From Aquila chrysaetos chrysaetos (lineage: Eukaryota; Chordata; Aves; Accipitriformes; Accipitridae): a stretch of 64,000 bases of DNA. The first letter of the stretch is position 1, and each line of letters begins with the position of its first letter. This document shows, one piece after another, positions 34,546 to 47,489 of the stretch. The position numbers and the translations under genes are program-made. The notes beneath the pieces were generated by a model, which had not been told where the DNA came from, ran no database searches, and saw only the letters and a program-made list of their open reading frames with translations. The stretch spans positions 10,723,851 to 10,787,850 of the forward strand of contig NC_044030.1 in assembly GCF_900496995.4 (NCBI RefSeq), in the 5' to 3' direction.

Positions 34546-35126
34546 CGTGACTGTTCCAGGCTGTCCCAGGCTGGGCTGCGCTCAGCAGCGTGCTCTTTGC
34601 TGACAGGTAGCGAGCTGTGCTCAGCTGAGCCCCCGCCACGGCTGTCGGCTTGGGGCACCCTGCAACATCAGCGTGCCTGCTGTGCAGCCGTAGCTGCCTG
34701 CCCCTGCTGCGTGTGCTGCGGGTCCCGGGGGGCCTGTCCAAAGGTTTCAGTCTCCACCGGGCAGTGTCTGCCTCCCACCCCCATCCTGGTGCCTGGGTTG
34801 GTAACTGCTCTGTCCCTGGCCGCTGAGCAGAGCAGTGTCAGTCCGCGCGGTCCTGCCGGCTGAAGGAGAGCAGGAGCACTGGCATGCACTGGGACATGGA
34901 AGCAAAGGCTGCGTGTGGAATAGGAGTGCAAGAAGATCCAGCACTGGAAACCAGACTCCTCTGGAGGAGACTGAACATCTGAACTGATGGTGCAATAACG
35001 CACGCATCGTACTGCCTGTTGCAATACAATAAAGAAGTGTGTATGCTCTGCCTCTCTACGAAGCAGTTTTTACGGCAAACGTAAGAGTTTTTACGGAAAA
35101 AAAAACCAAAAAAAGAGCAAATAATG
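34546..35126. other. GC-rich inserted segment with an AATAAA
   Basis: About 0.58 kb between the inverted exon 1 copy and the LTR-like segment, with no counterpart in the left HSDL2 promoter. The first part is GC-rich. AATAAA occurs on the + strand at 35028-35033, followed by GAAGTGTGTATGC, which could be the 3' end of a transcript or of an LTR. An open frame runs through much of it but resembles nothing I know. Confidence 0.45.
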
Positions 35127-35800
35127 TGTCACGACCCGGGCTGGAGAGACCAGGGAGGGGTCCTGGTGAATTCGGAGTTCCCCCGGGCTAAATTAGGGTG
35201 AAAGGACGCCAAACGGTAAGTTAAAACCATGGCAGAAGCAAACTGCACTTGGAAGGCGTTAACAGCAGGTGGCGGCGTTTCTCAACAGGAATTGGCATGA
35301 AACTACCTCGGTAACCCGTGGTAACCATATACATCAATTCAGGGAAGAAGGAGATCCCTCCCGTTGGGTCAGGAGGTTCAGAGCAGACCCCCTTGCTTTC
35401 CAGACTCCTTCTCAGAAAGGGCCCAGGGGCGGCTGGATCCACTTTTAGTCTCAGACTGGGTCAACGGTTTTATGTCTTAAGGGGATGAGGTGTAGGGGTT
35501 ATGGGAAAGGAGAGTGAAAGAGAGAGGAAAAGAGAATGATTTCCCCGGTCCTGGGTCCAGTGTTGGTACAGCCAGCTGAGGCGTCCAGTTCTGGTGGGCA
35601 TACACATGTGGGGCTTCGGTTTGTTTCCTTTTGTCATCTCCTTGCCCCTTCTTCAGGCGAGCACTCGGACTCATTAGCCTAATTAGGTGTCATGTGCAGT
35701 TTGTGCTTTCAGAACCTTTGGGAAATGGGTCGGTGGGCTTGGGGGTCGTTTGGGGAGTAACTTCCCCTTCCCTGCAGACATGACCATTGTCTGATCTTTG
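35127..35800. mobile_element. LTR-like segment (endogenous retrovirus remnant, candidate)
   Basis: Begins TGTCACGACCCGGGCTGG, a start seen in bird LTRs, and continues with GGACGCCAAACGG- and AATTAGGTGTCATG-type sequence. It interrupts the inverted promoter copy, so it inserted after the duplication. The far end and family are uncertain. No retroviral coding region is present, so at most this is a solo LTR. Confidence 0.35.
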
Positions 35801-36279
35801 GCCATGCATGGTGAGCTGCCCTGCTCAGCACATCAGAACATGGAGCTGTAGACCCTCTGGCACAGCCTCCCCATCCTGTGCTGATGTCCTGGTCCTGTGC
35901 TGGCCTGTGCTGATGGGTTTCTTTTCACCTGTGGTTCCTGGCTAGGCAGGGTTCCTTGTTACGCAGAGTTTGTCTTAAGCGGAACTTGCCCGACCGCAAT
36001 GTTTGAGACATTGACTCACTCATTGTCTCTCATAATGCCTCAGGACTGCTTTGGGTGTTGGATCTGGAGAAAGCAGCTATCAGCTATGGCTTGTTCTGGC
36101 CTGGATCTGAGGTAGACTCTACTGAATGGAGACTGCTAGAGACAGAACCTTTGGGAAGCTTTGCTGTGCAGTCTGAGGGGATGATGGTACCAGATCCACA
36201 GCTAAGAAAGTGGGGAAAGTGTTTCACATTGATACCTGAGGACTGATGCATACACTGCTGCTCTCCTGGCGGGATGGAC

Positions 36280-36437
36280 AGCAGACTGGCACAGCACAGT
36301 GTACAGGTGGGTATGGCTGGGGAGGAGGCCACTCCAGCTGTATGAACCACAGCTGTGAGCAGAGCAGGGGTGGCTGCGTTAGAGGACATAAGCCAACCTG
36401 AGATTAGATAGGGGCCTACATGGAATGAAAAGAGGAT
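36280..36437 (-). repeat. Decayed inverted copy of the HSDL2 CpG-island promoter
   Basis: The reverse complement aligns with about 16250-16390: GCCTCCTCCCCAGCCATACC versus GCCTCCTCCCCGGCCATCCC, and TGTAGGCCCCTATCT versus TGTAGGCCCCCATCT. Most CpGs of the left copy are lost here. It continues block B' after a 271-bp interruption. Confidence 0.75.
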
Positions 36438-36708
36438 TTTGCTGCTGGCCTTCCTCAGAACTGCGTGCTGGGAAACAACTAATAGGAGCGAATTTTAATG
36501 TCTCCCTCTTGAGGAACTCTCAGGGGCGTTGAGGTGTTGGACTGCATCTTTTTTCCCCAAATATGAAGCCTTTTTATCTTGAAAAACTAGGTACTAAAGT
36601 AACTATCGGGAACAACACTCACCTGCAAAATAGCATGGGTTTTGTTTTCTATAATGCAGTTCAAGCCTATTGGCCTTTGTGTCTAGACACCCATTTGTCA
36701 CCTTCTGT
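36438..36708. other. 271-bp insertion between promoter copy and block B'
   Basis: In the left copy the flanking sequences are contiguous at 16250/16251. Here they are separated by AT-rich DNA with no match to the left side. No clear terminal repeats are seen, so insertion on the right and deletion on the left cannot be told apart. Confidence 0.6.
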
Positions 36709-38316
36709 GGAGTCGAGTGGTTTGCAACATGCTTTCGTTCTCTGCTGGATGGGCGAAGTTTCGCTTTGACCTGAACTCGGTGCTGGTCCCGCTCAAATCA
36801 CTGCAGCCTTTGCCTCCGCCTCGCCTTCTGCCTCCCCAGTTCATCAGAATGCCTGCGGCAGGATCGCCTGCCTTCTGCTCGCCCAGGCATACCCGTCCCC
36901 TCCTTCACCTCCCCGCCTCGTCCCTCTCTTATCTCACGGTAACGGTGAGGTCGGCCCTCGCCTCCGAATCCTGCACGGCCGCGGCCGCAAGTAACTCTTC
37001 CCGCGTCATCTCGTCCTCCCTCTGTTGCCTGACGGAGGCTCTGACCTCCTCCTGCCCTGCACGTGCTGCCCGCCTGTTGCTACGGTTGGCAGATCTTCCA
37101 CCAGCTTCCCCCTCTGGCTTGTTTTTCCCCCCTTCAGCTTTCACGCAGAGATCCTGCGCAATGTCCTGAGAGGGATTTGGGCTTCACAGGGAGCTGATGC
37201 CAGAAGGGGAAGCCGCCCGGTGGGTCTGAACCCACCGTAAGGATTGAGACGGACCGTTCTGCCGGCATAAACAGAAATCGCATTAAGCCGTAAGCAGACG
37301 CGCTAGTCCTTGCGTGTTGACGTAATGCTAGTTGTAGTTTCGCTGTCGCTGCGGTTCCCGCTGTCACAGAGCTGCAGAGTCCTGCGGGAGCGACGCACGA
37401 CCACGCCGAAGGGGCCAAGGGCTGCCTGAATACTTTGCAACTGGAACGTCTTCCGTGCCGCTTGCTTTCCCAGGGTTGGCATCCTGCACAGATGGAAGCC
37501 AAACCGCTTTGCTGAGAAGATCTTCTTCCGGCATGACTCTCCTTCAGCCTGTCTCCGGCACTCGGCCCAAGTGAGGAGGAACACGGGCTTGACTGTGAGA
37601 GCTCCGTGCCGGGATCGTAAGCCTTGTGCCTGCAGCGAGCTCCGTGTAAGCGAGCCGTCGTGCCTGTGTAGAGAGCTGCTGGTTTCAGCCATGCCCAGAA
37701 GTACCTGCAGGAGAAGCCCTAGGCATCGCGTTCGGCCTTCTTGCCCTCAAGTGTTGTCTTCTCTCCGGTATTTAGTAGGGGGAATGGCGTGATGGGGCTT
37801 TTTTCTGCACCGGGAGGGTCAGCCGACCTCCCGGGAGGTTTTTTTGCGTGAGAAGCAGAGAACATTCGAAAAGGCGCTACGGAAGCTGGAAGGCTCGTTC
37901 GTGCGTTGGCTGTCTGCAGGTTTGCTGGTGCCTGCGCGTTAGCCCCACGCGGCTCACCCCCCTCACTCCCGGTGATGAGCCGCAGGGGAGCACAGGTTTA
38001 CCACGGGCTGAGCCCCCCTGCGTCTGTGCCCGGGGTCCTGCGGTGGGGGAGGCACCCCCCAAATCTGCCCTTCCCTCCGACGGTGCCGCATTCACCCTGG
38101 AGCAGAGCTAGCCCGTGACTGCCACAGCTGCTCACAGAAGAACGTGGTACGCCCTTCTCTTTCGAAAGCTGCGTCTTCAGCTTTGCGGGTCAGGTATTTT
38201 GCCCGTCAGCCTTTTAATTTACGCAGCCGCTGCCGTGGCACTGCAGCAACACCTCCCTGGCTGCCGCTGCTCCCCCTGCCATCGTGGACCGCTGTCTCTG
38301 CTAGTGCCCTGCTCTG
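36709..38316 (-). repeat. Inverted repeat arm B' (near-identical to 14642-16250)
   Basis: Right-hand arm of the B pair, about 1608 bp. Differences noticed by eye include single substitutions near 37170 and 37660 and a small change near 37960. GC- and CpG-rich like arm B, although the promoter and exon 1 copies beside it are decayed. That contrast is best explained by continued copying between B and B'. Confidence 0.92.
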
Positions 38317-38347
38317 TCAACTGTTTCTCATTCCCCTGCCTTCACCC

Positions 38348-38536
38348 ATGGCTGACCTGGGTTCACCTGAGGAAGGTGATGAGGACAATGCAGCCGTTCA
38401 GAAGGAGGAAGCAAGAACGGTCCTAGTGAGCAATGTCAGCTGGGCCCTGAGTGTCCTCAAGATGGTGAGAAGGTCTTTCAGGCCAGCAATCAGCTCTGAA
38501 AACACCACGTCTCCTCTAGCTGCCGATCCCAACTAA
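38348..38536 (+). CDS. Unrecognised small open frame just outside arm B'
   Basis: ATG in a good context (CACCCATGG) opens a 62-codon frame starting MADLGSPEEGDEDNAAVQKE, rich in acidic residues. A plausible splice donor (AAGATG|GTGAGA) lies at 38461-38469, so it could be a first coding exon rather than a whole gene. It starts 32 bp past the edge of arm B', a GC-rich block that could act as a promoter. I recognise no family; chance is quite possible. Confidence 0.18.
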   Translation: MADLGSPEEGDEDNAAVQKEEARTVLVSNVSWALSVLKMVRRSFRPAISSENTTSPLAADPN

Positions 38537-41500
38537 CTTGCTTCTGCCCTTCCAGCCTCCATGTCACTGTTCCTGTCCTGTGTGTTTGAGTGGCATGTTT
38601 CAGAAGTCCCCGGATGCTTCCCCTGTCTCAGTTCCATTAACTCTTACAGGAAAAATTTCTTCGCTAGCTGTCTCGCTCTGTTTAGGAATGCATCTTTTTG
38701 AAATAGTAGGTTTTGGCTGTGTTTTGGACACGGTTGCTCCCACAGAAATCTTCCTCTCATCTTGCTGTTGAACCAACCGTCTTTGGAGTGTACTTGTTTT
38801 GGGGAAGGAAGAAGGATTTCAATTACTTAATTTCTTTTCCATGTAAGAGAGATTTTTTTCCTCATGGTGTAAACTTATATAAGCTCATTTAAGTGGAAAT
38901 ACTTGTACTCTGTTCAAGAGACATTACACCAACCACACCAAGTGTATAGTACAGGCTTCCAGCTACTCTGAAGAATGTGGAAGTGTACTCAATCCCTTCG
39001 GCACTACAACAGCCACTCCAGAGGTGGTACACATGCTTTTCAGCAAGCCCCAACAGCCCGTCCACAGCAGTTCTGGCAGTGACAATTCAGCAGCAGGCAA
39101 CGAAGAGATCAAGTCACCGGCACATCTCTTACTAGTTCAGTCTTGGAACTTTTAACTGAATTATAGAAGATTGCAGGTTTTTTTAGAACTGGAATTTGCA
39201 AAAGGCAACACATTTCTTCCATCAGTGTTTTAAATAGCCAAGCAGCTACTTCTGGAGCTGGAGCATCTTCTGTGGAACAGCTGTTTCTATAGCCAGCATT
39301 ATTTCCTACCACCACCTGACAAACACAGTCTGTTTAACACAGCAAGATTGCATTTTCAGCTCCTAATGACTGAAATGTTGAAGACTTGTACTGCATATTG
39401 TAAAGCTTTATGTCTGTTAACAAAAGGGGAAAAAACAAGGTGGGTTCATGAGTAAGTTACAGTAAGTTACCTACTAGCACATTTAATTCATTACCAAAGA
39501 GATTATCTGGATTCATTTTAGTATTTCTTAATTATATAAGTACAGGCAGGAGACTAGTTACCGTGTCAAGCATTTGCATCTTTTCCGACTGTTTTATCTT
39601 AGAGAAACTCCTAAAATGAAGGTCCTATTTAATCTCAATTGCATTTATTTTAAAAAGAATGTTTGGAGTCTTGGTGTACTGATGACTCAGATAACTGTTC
39701 TCTGTTCCCTTGCTTGTGGCCCTGTATTTTTTTCACATGTTGTACCAGCATTAGTCAACTGTGTGTGCTCTAAGATTCTCCTTTCTCTCTCTTTTGCCTG
39801 TACACCATACTCAAACGTTTCCTGGAAAAGCCCAGGGTATTTGAATATCCTTGACTCATCTGATTGTTCTTTCAGAATAGAGGAAGGAAAAATCTGTCAG
39901 CTTAAGTCTGTTTTAAGCTTGTTTATATGAACAGCCTACTTCACCGATTAGATTTAATCCAATGTATATTAATATCAGCTCTTCTCTTCCAGTTTAGCTG
40001 TTCTTTTGGAAACATTAACTGTGAGCATTGTGTTAGGAATACTTCATGCAGTTAAGATTTGCTGGAAAACCTAATAACTCAGTTTCCTTGGAGCAGAGGG
40101 AAGAGCACTGTATTATGCATTTTTATGTCTAATACAACAAAGCACTCTTACAATGCAGATAATAAATAACATGGACTCAGCTGTAATATATATCTCCATG
40201 AACACTTCAGGTTAAACTGGTTTACTGAAGTTGAATTTTATCAAGTGTCTCAAGTAAGATCACCCACCCTTCCTCAATGAAAAATCTGCATTAGTTGTTT
40301 CTTCATTTAGTGCAGCTTCAGTTTTGGCTTTTCAAAATACATGTTTCTGTGTGGAAGGGAACCTTTGAATATTTTGCATAGACCAGCCCCTAAATTACCT
40401 GAGGTCTGGTTAACCATGTCAAAGCATAGCCAGACTATTCCCAGTTCATATCATTATCAGCTACTCACTGTGACTACCATTGCTCTGTACGTTCATCCAC
40501 AACACAACAGTTTAATGCTCTCACAAAGGGGAGTAACCTACATTATGCACAGGCAAACACAGCCTTTGGCAGCCCTTAGTGGTTCATCACATTGGGCAGA
40601 TGTGAAAATGAGAGGAAGCTTAGAGAAGGCACAAAGCACCACTGTCAGGTGCTCTCGTGGTGTTACTCAGGGCATTATGAGGACCTTTCCATCACTGAAA
40701 GTGTATTCATGGGCTCAGAGACCTGTGGAGTTCTGAAGATCCTCCAGGACAACATGATCTGGGATGCTTTGATCTACACAGAGCAAATGAACCAAAAGAT
40801 TGGGGCACTTAGTGATAGGATGGATGTTCTTGTGTGCCAGGGCTGCACTCTGTCATTTTGCTAGCTAAGGTCCCCCCTCCTCTGTGTTTAAGGTGAATGG
40901 GCAAATTACAAACAGAAAAAAAACCTCCATTGGTAGCTGAAGCAGTTCCAGCCCCTCCCACATATTCTTCTCTGTCCTGCTGGGTGCCTGTGGCTCAGCT
41001 GTGCTGCTATAAAACTGTGTGGTCCTGCTATGAACCAGAATGAGAAATCCAAACAGTGAAATGATCTCCTTTCTCTTCAAAGGTAAGCCATATGAATTAT
41101 TCAACTTTGTTCACAGTAAAAAAAAATTCACCCAACAAAACCTAAACAAATAAACAAAACCAAACCAGTAGAGAAACACAGTTAAATTTTGTTCCATAAC
41201 AGTAGGAAATAAACAGTGGAAGGTGGACATGTAAAGCTGGTCATAATGGATCCTTTTGCAGAACAAAGAGCACACTGAATTCACACCTCTTTAACACTAA
41301 CAATGCTACACTATTTTAAGTTATTCTTTCAATTTGTGGTTCTGATTTATCTGAAGTCAGCAAAGAAGTTCATACTTTATCCTAGTCATATAAGATTTGA
41401 CTCCAGTGGAACTATTTGGGTAAAACATTTCACTCTGTGGGATCTGCTATGTCCTTCTAGAAGAACAATCTTACGGCCTAGTGTCCTTGAGTGTCTCCCT

Positions 41501-44500
41501 CCGATTCACGGTTCAGCTGATCATGTGTCCTGAAGACATCTAATCTACAGCACTGCCCAGGATTCCTCACTTAACTACTCAGCCAATGCAGATATTCTGA
41601 ACACTGCAATCTTTAGTATGAAGGTCAGTTATTTTTTTTGCTCAGAAACAGTTGGCGTGACTGCAGATGTCCTCTGATTATTACTGTGCAAACAAAAATG
41701 TGAAATAGAAAATATTCTGTCAGGATAAACACAGCTGAAATACAGAATTCTCTCAATCAGAATTAATTATCTAGTTAGGGACCACACTTTCCACTGCAAG
41801 ATACTTCACTCCAAATTATTAACAATTTTTAAATCCTTTAAAAAGGACTGCAATAATTTTGTTGCAATGGAAACATCTTTCTACATGTTCCATACTCTAA
41901 AGTCTGAATCTGTCAAAAGAAATTGGTGATTGAGAGAAATGAAGTTTCATAGTGTTGTATGCAAACTTCAGAAACTGATAGAAGGTTGAAGAGCTGTAAA
42001 GTGGGAAATGCAGTGAATCTCACCACAGGTTTTGCTATTATTCCAGCAGTTTTCTTCTTAATAGCATGAACAAAGAATACATGGTATGGTATGGTATGGT
42101 ATGGTATGGTATGGTATGGTATGGTATGGTATGGTATGTAAAGACCATCATGCTCACAAGTAAAATGCACAAGCCTGACCTGACATAAAATAGTTTCCCT
42201 CACCAAATGAGACTGTGTGTTAGTAATACACCTTTGCAAAGATTTTTCTCTCTTTTCTAGGGAACTTTGAAATCAGTGTCTCTCTAAGGCCTACTGCTCC
42301 GATTTTCCTGTTTAAAGCATGACTACAGTGTTTGCAGGCAAGACCCTTTTATTCCTATATCTAATTCAGTCATGCTGTGCAAGTCAAGATAGTCACATGG
42401 ATTTATAAAACCAGCCCGGAGCAATGAAGCATGTGCACTGAGAGACTCACACTATTTAAATATGCTTTTTCTGTGTCAAAGCTCCTCTCCGTGTTTTAGA
42501 GGATGCCACGGTGAGACAGCAAGACGCTTCTACTGTGGGTGATTTACTCTAGAAAACCAGGAGGCGGAGGGGACTTTACAGAATTTGCCCACACGGGGAT
42601 GCCTGTGAGTAGTAAGGATGAGGCGGTCACCCAAGTATTTCAGGAGCAAGACACTGGCAGATAAACCCCACTGTAAGCTGTGCGGGTTTTTTCCACTGAC
42701 TTCACCTAGCATTCGGTGGAAGTCAACACCATATTGTACTTCTCTATGTGTATTCTAAACAGCACGGACATAATAACTTCATGCTCAAAGTGTAGTCACT
42801 TAAAGGACTACGTCAGACCAAAGGGATTTTTACCTACAGCAGGAAGATGAAAGACCACCTGGATAAAATAATAAAAATAATTTTTAAAAAAGAGGACAGT
42901 GCGAAAGGAAGAGAGTGCACGGGCTAATTTTATTCAGAGCTAGCTTGGGGGTGCCAGTCCATGATGCACAGAAAGATAGTCCAAAGATAGCCCACACTAC
43001 TTTCACATGTGTAGTGCTGCAAAAAAGGAATGTTCCCTGAACAGCGAGTATAATGAGAACAACACAGTGCCAGAGGATTAATCTGCAGAAGATATCCTCC
43101 TTGATTTCTTAAGGAAAACAGAAAGTGGATCTTGCAAATAGCTCACTAGGCATGAAAACATAAAAAAATGTGTTAACAGGCAGAGAAAGCTGCTCTGGAG
43201 CAATAGCAACCTGTAAAAGTTGTTAAAACTCACCAGAGAAGTGAAAGATGTTTGAAACAGCTTGAAAATTAGGTAAGATCTATCCATTTTAAAGCTGCTG
43301 GAGGCTGTTTGTGCTGTTTTCTTCTGAGCCTGAGAACATTGCTTAAATTAACAAAAAATAAACCTTTTTATGTGGACACAAGGTCATCTTGAGCTACCTC
43401 ACAGGCCATATTTCTACTCCCTTTATGTTTTTATCTGACCTTGGAGATAAGAGAAGAATCTCAAAAGGAACTAGCGGTAGACAACTGTTTTTCAGTTTTG
43501 AGAAAATTTTAATCCTTCTTGACTTGAACTATTACAAATCAGGTCAGGAGGCTTAACCTAAAATACAACAACAATTCCAAGGGGAGGACATCAAAGTCTC
43601 TTCCTTGTTTCTTACTAATCAGTACATAAAGGAAAGCCTTCTATTATTTCAAAATTAGTGGAAAATTTAATTATTATGAACTTGAAGCCAGGAGATGAGT
43701 ACTACATTCGAGAGCTAAAGGCTATGACTTTGATACTGAAGCAGTGGAGAATATGTAAGATGTGTATTCTTTTCATTTACATCTTGTTATATTTATTCAG
43801 CATGTATTACAGATTGGTTTGAAACCAAGAGAAAGTTTTAAGCAAGATATACTAAGTGTTTTGGTCTTGCCTCTTGTTTTAATGGACTAAAACCATGAAA
43901 CCTGTAAGGAAAGAATCATACAAGACTATTTCAGATTAAAAGACTTAAAATAGTATTTTCTATTTTGACAGAGTAAATAAGGAAAATCCAAGCTGTACAA
44001 ATTGCTAAAGACTACATCCATGGTGTCTAATCCTGCAAGCACTTATTTACATCTTTGCTTCCAATGTTTTCAAACATCTCACATACACTGGAAGGATTCA
44101 TAAAGTTAAGTGTTTAGCTTTTGAATAATATGAGTAAAGAAACACTCTACAAACATGACAAAACTGTTTGGTTCTTAGGAATAGTATTGGGATAAATTGC
44201 CATCAGACTTAAAACTTAGAAACTTGACAACTGTATCTCCTACAGCTTTTATGAATTCATGCGTATGATATTCTTCAGTCACATTTTGAAAAAGTGTTAA
44301 CACCTGCCATTTCCTATGCAACTCCATCAGGCTATTTCATAATAGTATTGCAGTTCCATCCGGCAAATGGATTGTAAAAAAGTGCTGCATAGCAGAAAGG
44401 TTTTGATTTAAATGTATAGCAAGAAATCCTTGTGAAGTAAGAACTGCATTAACAAAGCTGGCACTTGGCCACAATTGACTTTGTCCTGGTTGCCGCAACC

Positions 44501-47489
44501 TCTGTCACCTGCAAGGCTGTTTACTCATGAAAACAGGTGGAGTACAACTCGTCCCACCGCTGTCCCCAGGAGCCTCTGGTACAGATACAGAATATACAGT
44601 CCAATCTCAGGTTCATGCTGCAGATCTTTTCTGTCATTCACACTTGCTATAACAAGGTGAATCTTACAAGTGTGCTACAGCTAATTGCTCTGATACTTGG
44701 ACACAGAGTTCCAGCTTCCTACTTCATCTGTTCCCTGGCTTTCATACAAAAGCATAGCTGTCAGTTAAGTCAGAGAAAATCCAAGTGAAGGAGTGAAAAG
44801 GCAAGGGAAGGCTACTTTCTCTCTTCAAAACATTCCACTAACATTTTAAAATTAGGGTCTATTTTAAAAAAACTCCTTTGTTGATACCTGTCATGTGACA
44901 TTCCATGTGTCTGTACTGCTGCAAGGTCGCTTCATCCCTGGCCTTCAGCCAGGTAGGCAGGGAGGAGGGCAAAATGCTTTCCTCCCTCATACCTTGGCAA
45001 AAGGATTAAGACTACCTGGCCTCTGTGTGGAAATTTGGTGAGGCAAGTTATAATGGACTCTTACTGTGCATCCTAATCACAGGCAGCAATAACTGTTTGA
45101 TTCACTAAAGGTTCCGCGTGTGGTTTTCTCTTTGATAACTCCAAAATCAAAGCTTCTCATTTCTTATGAATTGCCAACAGCAAAAATTCAACAGTGTACA
45201 TTTCACAGCAGTGAGAAGATAGGTATCATAGTACAGAGTTAATTAGCCATTATATGGGGCTCATATGGCTGAAGTATGGATAAAAACCACAATTAGAACA
45301 TGTATTATGAAGCACAAATGTTTCAAAAGGGAGATACTATGATTCATTTACTTAAAATAAGACAAAGTCAAGTTAAAAGCTAGAACCAAAGAGAAGCTTT
45401 ATACATTACCCACTGTTACTTTTGCTAGTAGGTGGTTTATTTCTGCAGTGATACTGTGGCAAGTTACAAGCTATTAAGCAGGGATACTGAAAGCAAAATC
45501 CTGTCTGTGCGGGATATCCAGCATCAAAACCAGAAATATCTACCTAATTGCTGCCTTAAAGCTTTATCTCATCTCCTTAAGAAAACTAATTCAGATTTTA
45601 CAGTTAGCAGACAGTTTTAGTCATGGGCTAGAAAAGAAGGAGCCATGCAAATAATCCATAAAATGTCATGTACAAGAAATATTCCTGGATTTACCAATTG
45701 CTTTTAAAACTAGCTAACTTTCAATAATGCTACTATTTATGGTGTTTTCTGACTGTATTCAATATTTGTCTCACTGATATCCTATGTTACACTGTCTTTG
45801 AAAGTTGACTGAGAATTACATTCTGGTTTCACTCACTATAGCCCTGAAATGAAACTAACATTATATGAAGAGTCAGAAATCAAGCTAATGCTTCAGCTAA
45901 GAGTTGAGCTATGGCACAGAAATTTGTGGCTCAGCCCCAGCTAGCCCTTCTGTCAGCAGACATCTTTGGCCCCAGTGGAAAAGATGAAAATGTAGTATCT
46001 TCGCCACTCATGACAGAATGCACTATTTCTTCTTAATTTTGGACTTTGACTTCTGTAGAATTTATTCAACCTTGATAAGCATTGTAATGGAAACCTGTGT
46101 GGATGAATTAGTTTAGTTGCACTTGGCTAACAGATGAGGGCGAGAAAAGGTCGTTCAGAGTTTAATGGGTTTTCAGTGCAGGAAAGGGTTAATAAATGCT
46201 GAGTGGTTTGCAGTGAGGGAGGGACTTCCAAAGAGAGTGCAGCAAAGACATTTTGCAGGCTGTTACTCTTCTGGCAATTAATACCATGAAGTATTTTCCT
46301 AAAAGCCAAAGGAAAGAATTTTTTAAAAAGAGGCAACTGACAAACAGGAAAATGTGCCATGCTGTTGTCTGCCAGAACACTGCCCATCTGGGGAAAAAAT
46401 ATTGATGGTACTAGGAGAGATTTATTTTCATACAGACCATGCATTGAATCAAAGCATTACTCCGTCACACTTTTTTTTTAAACCCACAGATAATCTCATT
46501 GCTGTGTTTCAGAAAAGGAGGGAGCCCCTAAAGAGGCCCTTTAAGAGGCCTCTGGACAGAAGAGCTGCTTTTCTAGTCTCTCCAAGTATGCCTGCTGTTG
46601 GGGTCATGGTCCATGATTGACTGGGTGTCTCCTCTCTAGCAGATTTGTTACTGCAGGTGTTTGCAAAAGACAACAATGGGGTTGAGGGGTCTCTCATAAT
46701 CAGTCCGTTTAATCTGATTTGAAACCAGAGGCCTCTCAAAGTCAGACAGGCGCCCTCTCGTCAACCTTGCTCTTAGCGTAGGAAGAACTCTCTCCCTTTG
46801 TTGCTACATTGGTGGGGGTTTGTGGCTGGAGACATGGGCACCTCCACGTGTTCAGATGGCAGCAGAGTCTAGGATCTCTGCCATGAACACCCTAACTGAG
46901 CAAACAACAAAGGCAATGAATTGCCTTATGGGGCAAGAGAGAGCAAGGAATAGGCACTATTACCAGATGTGTTCAAAGGGGTTGTTTCCACTGAAAAAAG
47001 GTCATGAGAGTTTATGTGAAGACAAACTACACACATTCTGCTGAGGCTAAAGGCAGCTGTCACCTCAAGGAGGATAATTCCAAGAGCTGTGCTCAGTTAC
47101 CTGCATTCGAACACTGATGATTTATTTAAAAAATCTTCCTTGTGATCACTTCTCTCTGACAGGAAATAATGTAAATTATTTCAACTTTCAAATGTATTCA
47201 AGTATTTGCTAACAACCCGTAAGTTCTGCTTCCTAAGCCTGGACGGTTGAGAGAGTTCCCACTCCAAGTTACCTGCCCTACCCTTTCTGCAAAGGGGTCA
47301 GGGACTTTCGTTTTGCTGCTTGCATAGCAGCTGCTGAACCCATCCAGTTTACCTTCAATATGTTGGGCTCCGTACTGTACTGCGGTGGTTGCGCATTACC
47401 TGACACAACATCCTTCCAACACAGAGGCAGATGACTGCACATAATGTTCCAGCTGAACCACAGCTCTCTTATTTGGGAGCTGCCCACAG
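38537..47489. other. Intergenic region
   Basis: AT-rich unique sequence with many stops in all frames. I looked for KIAA1958, the next gene in human, and saw nothing matching it. The (ATGGT)n microsatellite at 42081-42138 is listed separately; nothing else could be assigned. Confidence 0.6.
42081..42138 (+). repeat. (ATGGT)n pentanucleotide microsatellite
   Basis: Eleven perfect ATGGT units plus a partial one. On the minus strand it translates as a YHTIP repeat in a chance open frame. Likely length-polymorphic. Confidence 0.97.

Noticed and set aside
11102-38316. A simple perfect palindrome centred on HSDL2
   Set aside because: The block order (A' B C D ... A D' C' B') is permuted and the C and D copies are diverged, so a single palindrome does not fit.
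42081-42138. Possible CRISPR-like or satellite array
   Set aside because: Uniform pentanucleotide units without spacers: an ordinary microsatellite in a vertebrate genome.
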